From WYEN01 sp049976205 (GTDB taxonomy: Archaea > Thermoproteota > Thermoprotei_A > Sulfolobales > AG1), in NCBI GenBank assembly GCA_049976205.1, contig JBMFIR010000044.1:1-11226 (forward strand): DNA of 11,226 bases, in the 5' to 3' direction. The position numbers and the translations under genes were made by a program. Positions 5,005 through 11,226 of the stretch are shown in pieces. The stretch's first letter is position 1. Every line of letters starts with the position of its first letter. Under the pieces are notes generated by a model. It worked only from the letters and a program-made list of their open reading frames with translations. It ran no database searches and had not been told where the DNA came from.

Positions 5005-5948
5005 TCAGGGAACTCTTGATACTAACACTAATATTCTTCGTGATCATAGGCTTTATCTATAAAGTTCCTATTCAATTAACTGCTAAATACGATCCTCCCT
5101 CAATATATAATCTCGGTGGCGGAGGCTACAGCATCTTATATACACTACTTGGAAGAGCCGGGTATTTAGTGAACGTAATATATGACACGAATCAATTGAG
5201 CAAATTTGATCCTAGGAGAAACATATTGATACTCGCTAGCCCGGACAAGACGTTATCGGAAGAAGATATTGAGAATATTATGAGGTGGGTCTCCGCGGGA
5301 GGATACGTATTTGTTTTAGATGAGATTGGCACCGTTAATACCTTGACCCAGAGAGTTGATGCGATAATAGGATATATTATCCCCGAGGTCTCACAAGGAG
5401 AATGTGTTTATAATGGAAAAACATATAGGATCTTTCTCAATAAATACTCTCCTGTTATAACAAATAACATAAGAGATCCTTCGGTGGTTGGCTACTGCTA
5501 CACAAAAGATTCTTTCGTGGGTTTATTCAAGAGAGTAGGTAATGGGGCACTGTTTATTGTTGGAGACTCTAGTTTATTCATAAACACTATGATAAGAGCC
5601 GGATACGCATACTATAACTTGATTCTTTTGAGAGATATTATTGGTGACAGAGGAGTTGTATTCTATGAGGGTGGGAGAGAATATGCTGTTATTAATACCG
5701 AGGCATTCTTCCTACTCTTCGGGGGATTAATCGAGTATTTATCAATGGCTTTGAAAAGCATGATCTCTAGAGATCCTTTTATGAGCCTTCTATTACTCAC
5801 TTTGATTATTTCAATTGCGTCTCTGTACTACCTGAGGGATTATTTAGGTAGCGAGAGAATATATCCAGCTAAGACCTCGTCCTTATATAGAGTTGATAAA
5901 AGTATTCTTAGTCGGAGATATGAAAGATGGGTTTTGAAGAAGAGATAG
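5001..5948 (+). CDS. DUF4350 domain protein (315 aa)
   Basis: The protein has an N-terminal membrane helix (about 4-20), then a DUF4350-type domain. This begins YNLGGGGYSILYTLLGRAGYLV (35-56) and continues NILILASPDKTLSEEDIENI and a glycine-bearing strand WVSAGGYVFVLDE, a Rossmann-like pattern shared with GATase-like folds but without an obvious catalytic triad. A second membrane helix lies near 260-278, before a basic tail. DUF4350 proteins accompany MoxR and DUF58 genes in many prokaryotes; their biochemical role is unknown to me. The TTG start at 5001 overlaps the upstream TGA. The 3' end overlaps the MoxR gene by 22 bp in another frame, so translation of the two is probably coupled. Confidence 0.8.
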   Translation: MIRELLILTLIFFVIIGFIYKVPIQLTAKYDPPSIYNLGGGGYSILYTLLGRAGYLVNVIYDTNQLSKFDPRRNILILASPDKTLSEEDIENIMRWVSAGGYVFVLDEIGTVNTLTQRVDAIIGYIIPEVSQGECVYNGKTYRIFLNKYSPVITNNIRDPSVVGYCYTKDSFVGLFKRVGNGALFIVGDSSLFINTMIRAGYAYYNLILLRDIIGDRGVVFYEGGREYAVINTEAFFLLFGGLIEYLSMALKSMISRDPFMSLLLLTLIISIASLYYLRDYLGSERIYPAKTSSLYRVDKSILSRRYERWVLKKR

Positions 5949-6874
5949 CGTTCTTCCATAAGGTATTTAACAAGGCTATTGAGAATATATCTAGTGTTAT
6001 TGTTGGTAAGAAGAGAGAGATTGAGCTTATTTTAGCAACACTCTTATCCGATGGACACGTTATTTTAGAAGGTGTCCCAGGTGTCGCGAAAACTCTTCTG
6101 GCAAAGACTATAGCCTCGAGTCTTAATCTTGTTTTTAAGAGAATCCAATCAACACCAGATCTACTCCCATCAGATATTATAGGTGTAAATATATTTGATC
6201 CTAATACAGGATCTTTTAAATTTAGAGAAGGACCAATATTCACGAATATTCTACTTGTTGACGAGATCAATAGAGCACCTCCAAAGACACAGAGCGCGTT
6301 ACTCGAGGCTATGCAAGAGAGACAAGTCACTGTGGAGGGAGTGACGTATCCTCTCCCCAGACCCTTCATGGTTCTCGCAACAATGAATCCTGTTGAGATA
6401 GAAGGTGTTTTTCCTTTGTCTGAGGCTCAGGTGGATAGGTTCTTGTCTAAGGTCTACATAGGTTATCCTGATGTTGAGGAGACTATTGAGATCTTGAGAA
6501 GATACTATGATATCATTGAGAGAAGAGTTGAGCCAGTTATATCATCAGAGGATCTCTTGAGAGCACAGAGTATTGTTAAGAAAGTTCATGTAGAGAATAA
6601 TGTTATGAGATATATCTCGCTGATAACCCAAGCAACAAGAAATCACCCAATGATTAAATTAGGTGCTTCTCCTAGAGGTGCCATCGCTCTCTATCTTCTC
6701 TCAAAAGCTGAGGCACTTATACGTGGAAGAGATTACGTGACCCCAGATGATGTTAAGTACGTGGCTGTACCAGCTCTCTCACACAGAATTATTCTTAGAC
6801 CAGAGGCTATTCTGAGTGGTATTCGTCCTGAGAAGATTATCGAGGAAATTATTGAGAGAGTAGATATTCCTTGA
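5927..6874 (+). CDS. moxR: MoxR-family AAA+ ATPase (315 aa)
   Basis: All AAA+ signatures of MoxR are present: Walker A GVPGVAKT (49-56), the MoxR-typical QSTPDLLPSDIIG (about 74-86), Walker B ILLVDEIN (108-115), EAMQERQVTVEG (127-138), sensor 1 ATMNP (151-155), arginine-finger region EAQVDRF, and sensor 2 GASPRGA. The length is normal. By family knowledge MoxR proteins are hexameric ATPases that act as chaperones activating partner proteins, often those with DUF58 or von Willebrand-type domains encoded next to them. The ATG at 5927 is inside the end of the DUF4350 gene. An ATG at 5920 is in a frame closed after five codons. The stop overlaps the DUF58 start as TTGA. Confidence 0.95.
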   Translation: MGFEEEIAFFHKVFNKAIENISSVIVGKKREIELILATLLSDGHVILEGVPGVAKTLLAKTIASSLNLVFKRIQSTPDLLPSDIIGVNIFDPNTGSFKFREGPIFTNILLVDEINRAPPKTQSALLEAMQERQVTVEGVTYPLPRPFMVLATMNPVEIEGVFPLSEAQVDRFLSKVYIGYPDVEETIEILRRYYDIIERRVEPVISSEDLLRAQSIVKKVHVENNVMRYISLITQATRNHPMIKLGASPRGAIALYLLSKAEALIRGRDYVTPDDVKYVAVPALSHRIILRPEAILSGIRPEKIIEEIIERVDIP

Positions 6875-8103
6875 GGATCAGCTTAAGAGGTTACATAATA
6901 CTTTTCTCATCAATATACTTACTTGTTCTATCGATCTACGCATTATCCATATATCTATTCACACTAGGCGTCTCCTTACTTCTAATAATTCTGTGGTCTA
7001 GATCATATGTATCTAAATTATCTAAGGAACTAGATCTATTAACCGCACAGAGATTAATTGAGAAAAGCCGTGTCTCTGAGGGTGAAGAGATTAGAGTAGT
7101 GGTGTATATAGAGAATAGAGGAAGAGGATTCTTCCCACGGATCATGGCTATAGATGGAGTCCCTGTGGAGCTACCTGTGATCAGAGGATCTAATGTGGCT
7201 GAGCTCAGCTTAGGTGAGAATGATTCTGCTGAGTATGAGTATTTCTTGAAAATTGATCGTTTGGGGAGACATGATTTCAAGGATCTAGTTCTCGTAGCCT
7301 CAGACCCACTGAGGATATTCATGGTCTCAAAATCAATTAGTCAAGTATCTAGCGTAACCGCGATACCACAGAAGATAAGTCTGAGTCTAACGGGTAGAAT
7401 AAGATCAATTTATCCAGGAGTTTTCTTCAGAGGAAGATCACTTGGTGGATTATATGATCTATGGGGGTTCAGAGAATATTCACCAGGAGATGACGTTAGA
7501 AGGATCTATTGGAAAGGATACGCTAGAACAGGTAAGCTACTTGTGAGAGAGGATATCGGCGAGACAAGACCTAGAGCACTTATTATCCTAGGTTTAACAA
7601 AGAACTCGTGGGGATTTGGATCGGGGTATAACACTTATGCAGAGATCCTACTCAGACTATTTAGGTCCCTATCCGAGCATGTTTTAGATAGCTATGGGGT
7701 TCTCGACGTAGTAATTTGCGAAGGAGAGATCCCTAGAGTAATAAGTGATTTATCAAGAGGTTTTAGAGAGAGATTATACTCTGTCTTTGATCATGTCTCC
7801 TTCGGCGGGGGGTGCGGGAGCATAGGTGTCTTATTAATGAGTCTGTACAGGATAAATCTCTACAGCTATGATCTAGTTATCGTAGCCACAACACCACTAG
7901 ATATTATTTTCTCGGATCCAGATGATTTAGTTAATTACTTGAGGCAGTATGGTGTGAGAATAATCTTCGTAATACCCCTAAGAGACTATGATAAAGAAAT
8001 TGGTGAAGGCATAATCAAATCACTATCTGAGAAATTATCTTCTGCAGGATCTCTACTTGAGGTAATTGATAAAAGCTTTGAGAGAATCAAGGGATCCAAG
8101 TGA
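6871..8103 (+). CDS. DUF58 domain membrane protein, metal site degenerate (410 aa)
   Basis: Two N-terminal hydrophobic helices (about 8-42) are followed by a beta-rich domain (about 65-160, with EIRVVVYIENRG). Next comes the diagnostic DUF58 core (about 187-228): FRGRSLGGLYDLWGFREYSP, then GDDVRRIYWKGYARTGKLLV. In typical DUF58 proteins the following von Willebrand A-like strand carries a D-x-S-x-S metal-binding motif. Here the corresponding stretch is ALIILGLTKNSWGFGSG, so the aspartate is missing. DUF58 proteins are thought to be the membrane-bound clients of MoxR. The TTG start at 6871 overlaps the MoxR stop, and GAGGATC directly after the TTG resembles a ribosome-binding sequence. The stop is overlapped by the next gene as GTGA. 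Confidence 0.88.
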   Translation: MRISLRGYIILFSSIYLLVLSIYALSIYLFTLGVSLLLIILWSRSYVSKLSKELDLLTAQRLIEKSRVSEGEEIRVVVYIENRGRGFFPRIMAIDGVPVELPVIRGSNVAELSLGENDSAEYEYFLKIDRLGRHDFKDLVLVASDPLRIFMVSKSISQVSSVTAIPQKISLSLTGRIRSIYPGVFFRGRSLGGLYDLWGFREYSPGDDVRRIYWKGYARTGKLLVREDIGETRPRALIILGLTKNSWGFGSGYNTYAEILLRLFRSLSEHVLDSYGVLDVVICEGEIPRVISDLSRGFRERLYSVFDHVSFGGGCGSIGVLLMSLYRINLYSYDLVIVATTPLDIIFSDPDDLVNYLRQYGVRIIFVIPLRDYDKEIGEGIIKSLSEKLSSAGSLLEVIDKSFERIKGSK

Positions 8104-8885
8104 TCATCATGAGAAAAGGCATGAGGAGTATAGCGTATATTGATTTGTTGTATATATCTTTTGTTGTAGTATTGATTCTTGTTGAATACCTGATCTCTAG
8201 GGATCTTCTTATCTCATCTACAATAGCTTCGCCTGTGATCCTATCAATACTATTAACCTACTTAATTAAAAGAGATCTTATACCCTTAGGTGTTTTAATC
8301 AGTATCTTCCTTGGAACCATCGTGTATATCAAAGATCTTGTTTTGATGATCTATGGTGTCTCCGTAGTTGTGATCCTATATGCTTCGATTCTATTAATTG
8401 AGTATTTATTCACCAAGACGCTTAAATGGGTGATTAAAAAATATATTGATGCACTATTCATTGCCTTACTAGTGGTCATTGTCCCCATATACACTGCTGT
8501 GCTAATGGACCATATGTATGTAGGAGATGGCGCAAGTGTGAGATTTAGTTTGGGTGTTCTTGTGGCTTCTTCTCTCTACTACGTGTTCTCGATCTTTGCT
8601 CAATCAGATCTGGGTAAACTAGGCTTATTCTACAGCCAATTAGCTAAGGACTTGTATAAGATAACTGAGTTTCTTAGGAAATTAAGAATTTTTCTCATTG
8701 TTTTCTTATTCTTCTTCTTACTAACGCAAGATCCTCTAGCATCTCTAATTCTCATAGTCTCAGAGATCACGATCTATTTCTTCAAGAGATCTTTTTCACC
8801 TAAGGAGTTTTATGAGGATCTATTTAATTTAACTACTCCAGTAATTCTCTTAATTTACCTAAGGATTCCTCCGCCAATTCCTTGA
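8100..8885 (+). CDS. polytopic membrane protein closing the MoxR-DUF58 operon (261 aa)
   Basis: I do not recognise a family. The protein is very hydrophobic, with about seven to nine candidate membrane helices between residues 12 and 255 and a charged stretch in the middle (AQSDLGKLGLFYSQLAKDLY to about 190). By position it replaces the transglutaminase-type membrane protein that often follows DUF58 in bacteria, but no transglutaminase Cys-His-Asp motif is visible. It might correspond to the membrane part of that protein only. The start is GTG at 8100, overlapping the TGA of DUF58 (GTGA). An in-frame ATG at 8109 is possible, with GTGATC as a close ribosome-binding site. No homologue-specific motif was found, so function remains open. 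Confidence 0.72.
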   Translation: MIIMRKGMRSIAYIDLLYISFVVVLILVEYLISRDLLISSTIASPVILSILLTYLIKRDLIPLGVLISIFLGTIVYIKDLVLMIYGVSVVVILYASILLIEYLFTKTLKWVIKKYIDALFIALLVVIVPIYTAVLMDHMYVGDGASVRFSLGVLVASSLYYVFSIFAQSDLGKLGLFYSQLAKDLYKITEFLRKLRIFLIVFLFFFLLTQDPLASLILIVSEITIYFFKRSFSPKEFYEDLFNLTTPVILLIYLRIPPPIP

Positions 8886-8890
8886 AAAAC

Positions 8891-8900
8891 TTTAATTAAA
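8891..8900 (+). promoter_or_regulatory. promoter of the Rnl1-like/DUF72 pair
   Basis: TTTAATTAAA, a 10-bp palindrome, is centred about 28 bp before the ATG at 8924, predicting transcription from about 8922 and a nearly leaderless mRNA. This separates the last two genes from the five-gene operon upstream, although read-through across the 38-bp gap is possible. Confidence 0.45.
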
Positions 8901-8923
8901 TCATTATATATTATCTAGGAGCC

Positions 8924-10237
8924 ATGAAGTTCATTAACCCAATATACTTCGTTGAGAAAGTCTATAGATCCATAGAAAAGAGAGAGACCATAGATGAGGA
9001 GAGTATTAAGAAAGCTGGTGAGTTCCTAGGAACACCATTGAAGAGAGTAGAGGTTTTTGTAGAGAGATACAGGGATGTCTTCACTAGATTTATTGAGAAG
9101 AGATGTTCTGATGCAGGCAATGAATATAAAGTATGTATCTATTCGTGGAATAGAAGAAGAACCTTCAAGAGCTTCCCCGTCTCAAATTACGCTACTGGAA
9201 CAATCATTTTATTTGAGGGAGAGGACCCGGTTGAGACACTAGTCACACCACTACTAAAGGCTCTTGACTACTTTGAGGAGTCTGAGATAGTTGATCCTGA
9301 TATAATTCCAGTTAGAGTCACTGCTAGAGTAGATGGTTGGCAGGTGAACGCTTATTTTGACAAGATCCTTGGTAGATGGATATTCTCAACACGATATGTT
9401 CTTCACAACATGTACTTCTCACTGGGGAAACTCGTGGTTGGTAGATACGGAGAGATACTTAATCCAATAATATCAGTGGCTGACTCAATAGCACAAGAAA
9501 AGAGATTATATGATTCTTTAGACAGATTCAGAGGATGGGTATTCATATTCTCATTAGAGGGTCCTGAACCAGCAATCATATCACCTCCATACCCTGTGGC
9601 TCCTGACCCCACTCAATACAGATTATACCTAGTAGCCGCGAGAGATCCCTCCGGTAAACTCTATTCTGGTGAGGAGATCAATAAAGAGATTAGTTGGAAT
9701 CTTATCCCAAGAGTGGTTGAGCCCAAGAAGATATCTGAGTTATATCGAGAAATAAAAGATTCTCTTAATACAAGATCTTATATCGCTTGGATAAATAGAG
9801 GTTCTGAGGATCCGATGTTAGTAGAGATCTCATCGAGACTGTATTACGAGGCTATGATGCTTAAGCATATGTATGATGCGAAATCAGCTCTCATATTATG
9901 TAGCGAGGGTCTCTGTGATAGGTCTAAGGAGCTGATTGCCGCAGATCTTTACAGAAAAAGAATTGATCTGATCAATAGTTTATATCAAGAAGTTATTCAG
10001 ATCCTTGAAAAGATATCTAGTGAGGGTCAGAGTAAGAAATTAGTTGATTCTCTAAAGGATCTATTAGGTAAGAAAATTATTGAGCATGGAGAAGTAATGA
10101 ATGAACTTAGATCAAGGAATCATAAGAGATTAGCTAAGAAAATTCTCTCATTATCACTTGAGAACAAATCAATTGCTTCCCAAGATATAAATGATTTTAT
10201 TGGGAGCCTGAGGTCTATATTTAGATCATTGGTGTAA
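8924..10237 (+). CDS. T4 RNA ligase 1-like protein with lost catalytic residues (437 aa)
   Basis: The central part (about residues 85-310) aligns by eye with the nucleotidyltransferase domain of T4 Rnl1 in one order. TGTIILFEGEDP (91-102) matches RGIMFEMDGEKP. RVDGWQVNAYFD (135-146) matches motif I KEDGSLVSTYID. WIFSTR (152-157) matches the ILFKSK segment. GWVFIFSLEGP (204-214) matches motif III. YRLYLVAARDPSGKLYSGEE (232-251) matches IILLNVRENETGEYISYDD. SYIAWINRGS (285-294) follows the motif IV site, and LVEISSRLY (299-307) matches motif V FKIKSDWY. The nucleophile lysine is Arg135, and the other catalytic positions I can place are also replaced, so ligation is unlikely. A helical C-terminal region (about 310-437) would be the specificity domain. 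The ATG at 8924 has its own promoter. A DUF72 gene follows after 2 bp. Family assignment is by eye and needs profile confirmation. Confidence 0.6.
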   Translation: MKFINPIYFVEKVYRSIEKRETIDEESIKKAGEFLGTPLKRVEVFVERYRDVFTRFIEKRCSDAGNEYKVCIYSWNRRRTFKSFPVSNYATGTIILFEGEDPVETLVTPLLKALDYFEESEIVDPDIIPVRVTARVDGWQVNAYFDKILGRWIFSTRYVLHNMYFSLGKLVVGRYGEILNPIISVADSIAQEKRLYDSLDRFRGWVFIFSLEGPEPAIISPPYPVAPDPTQYRLYLVAARDPSGKLYSGEEINKEISWNLIPRVVEPKKISELYREIKDSLNTRSYIAWINRGSEDPMLVEISSRLYYEAMMLKHMYDAKSALILCSEGLCDRSKELIAADLYRKRIDLINSLYQEVIQILEKISSEGQSKKLVDSLKDLLGKKIIEHGEVMNELRSRNHKRLAKKILSLSLENKSIASQDINDFIGSLRSIFRSLV

Positions 10238-10239
10238 TT

Positions 10240-10944
10240 ATGAGAGAGATCTATGTGGGGACCTCGGGTTGGCTCTACAGCTGGAATCTGGGATCTTCAC
10301 TCGAGTGGTATGTTAGAAACTCTGGATTAAATGCTGTGGAGTTAAACGCCTCATTCTATAGATATCCATTCAGGAATCAGATTTCTTCGTGGTCTAAGAA
10401 AGGATCTTCTCTCAGGTGGTCAATAAAGATTCATAGATCAATATCTCACCTATATAAACTAAGCGAAAAATCACTTGATGCTTGGAGAAGATTCCGAGAA
10501 TTATTTGATCCAATGAGAAGCGTCATTGACTTCTATCTTCTTCAACTACCACCTAACTACAGATACAGTGAGAATAACGTTGAGAAACTACGTAGATTCA
10601 TTAAAGAAAGTGGTGAGGGAAGTAGATTAGCTATTGAGTTCAGAGAAGCATCATGGTTCACACAAGACGAAAATGAGTTATGTGAAGTTTTTAGAGAAGC
10701 ATATATTGTCTCAGTTGATTCTCCTGAGACAACATGGTTTATATCGTGTCGAGAAATTGTTTATTTAAGACTTCATGGAAGAACCGGGTGGTATTTTCAT
10801 GATTACTCCTCGGAGGAGCTTGAGGAGATAGCTAGCGAAGTAATTAACTTATCTCCTAAGAAGATCTATGTTTTCTTCAACAATAATCATTGGATGCTTG
10901 AGAACGCAAGAAAAATGCTGGAGATCCTTAGTAAGAAGCTATGA
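10240..10944 (+). CDS. DUF72 (YecE-like) TIM-barrel protein (234 aa)
   Basis: The family pattern is clear along the whole length: GTSGWLYSW (7-15), LNAVELNASFYRYP, WSIKIHRSISH, FYLLQLPPNY, LAIEFREASWF, YLRLHGRTGWYFHDYSSEEL, and the C-terminal VFFNNNHWMLENARKM. DUF72 proteins form a TIM barrel with a conserved cleft; no reaction is established to my knowledge. The length is normal. The ATG at 10240 lies 2 bp after the stop of the Rnl1-like gene, so the two are cotranscribed and probably coupled. The 3' end overlaps the convergent minus-strand gene by 6 bp. Confidence 0.93.
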   Translation: MREIYVGTSGWLYSWNLGSSLEWYVRNSGLNAVELNASFYRYPFRNQISSWSKKGSSLRWSIKIHRSISHLYKLSEKSLDAWRRFRELFDPMRSVIDFYLLQLPPNYRYSENNVEKLRRFIKESGEGSRLAIEFREASWFTQDENELCEVFREAYIVSVDSPETTWFISCREIVYLRLHGRTGWYFHDYSSEELEEIASEVINLSPKKIYVFFNNNHWMLENARKMLEILSKKL

Positions 10945-11226
10945 ATCAAGTCTCCAGAAATAATTGAAGAACCCTGAAGCAATTACTCCGCCAGGATCTC
11001 TACCAATTAATCTCGAATCATAAATTAAATAATCTGGCACTATAGTAAGTGCTAGTCTCTGAAGCGCCTCTATAGACTCTCTAGAGTTTCCGCCTAGTAT
11101 AACAATGTATCTACTAGGATCCATGGGGTTAGGATATATCATTGCGATACCAATCTTCTCTCTCTCATAAGTTTTTGAGCCAAGAATAATTTTATTCTCT
11201 CCCTCGAATCTTATTATATTCAATAG
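10939..11226 (-). CDS. C-terminal part of a gene cut by the window edge (95 codons visible)
   Basis: The frame stays open to the end of the window. A TTG at 11223 could be read as a start, but the codon before it (CTA) is also open and no promoter or ribosome-binding site can be judged, so a longer gene is more likely. The visible part reads MIYPNPMDPSRYIVILGGNS, then PDYLIYDSRLIG and a closing SGFFNYFWRLDS. A tyrosine-proline-asparagine-proline turn followed by a hydrophobic strand and GGNS occurs near the C-terminus of various hydrolases and extracellular archaeal proteins, but I cannot name the family. Its stop codon overlaps the DUF72 stop region on the opposite strand. Confidence 0.6.
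   Translation of the reverse strand, partial: LLNIIRFEGENKIILGSKTYEREKIGIAMIYPNPMDPSRYIVILGGNSRESIEALQRLALTIVPDYLIYDSRLIGRDPGGVIASGFFNYFWRLDS

Noticed and set aside
5115..5122. GGTGGCGG, complementary to part of the tRNA-half tail, and AGCCGGG at 5156-5162
   Set aside because: Both lie inside the DUF4350 gene and encode its conserved glycines and GRAGY. The following bases do not fit a tRNA 3' half.
520..10237. A direct functional link between the split tRNA half and the Rnl1-like protein
   Set aside because: They are about 8 kb apart in separate units, archaeal tRNA halves are joined by the splicing endonuclease and RtcB, and the Rnl1-like active site appears dead.
1..11226. CRISPR array, insertion sequence or prophage
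   Set aside because: No regularly spaced direct repeats, transposase or integrase motifs, or terminal inverted repeats were seen.

Overview
The window looks like the chromosome of a hyperthermophilic crenarchaeon, most likely a member of the Desulfurococcales or a near relative. The reasons are AT-rich DNA with sharply GC-rich RNA islands, arginine codons that are nearly all AGA/AGG, archaeal TATA boxes about 27 bp upstream of starts (several genes leaderless or nearly so), frequent TTG and GTG starts, and a C/D-box methylation-guide RNA. The species cannot be named from the sequence alone.

Bases 1-1400 hold small genes and RNA. A 95-residue protein of unknown function lies on the minus strand. 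Just upstream of it, on the same strand, is a C/D-box sRNA (406-460). On the plus strand at 520-557 is a well-formed 5' half of tRNA-Gln(CUG). It stops in the anticodon arm and continues into a GC-rich tail instead of a 3' half, which is the signature of a split, trans-spliced tRNA. A symmetric A5T5 element (484-493) lies about 27 bp from both RNA 5' ends and may fire in both directions. Two membrane-anchored surface proteins follow on the minus strand.

Bases 2037-4450 hold a divergent regulatory region with two inverted repeats. To its right are a six-helix membrane protein and a winged-helix regulator, translationally coupled. A Nudix hydrolase and a DMT/EamA transporter form a minus-strand pair.

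Bases 4486-8885 are a tightly overlapping five-gene operon: DUF4129-like anchor, DUF4350, MoxR AAA+ ATPase, DUF58, and a polytopic membrane protein. This is the archaeal form of the widespread MoxR-DUF58 module. The transglutaminase partner usual in bacteria is not seen, and the DUF58 protein has lost the metal-site aspartate.

Bases 8891-10944 are a second unit with its own promoter. It encodes a 437-residue protein that aligns by eye along its central part with T4 RNA ligase 1 (Rnl1) but has every catalytic residue I can place replaced, followed by a DUF72 (YecE-like) protein. The window ends inside a minus-strand gene of which only the 3' part is visible.

The two most notable items are the candidate split tRNA-Gln half and the apparently dead Rnl1-family ligase. 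They lie about 8 kb apart and nothing in the sequence ties them together functionally.
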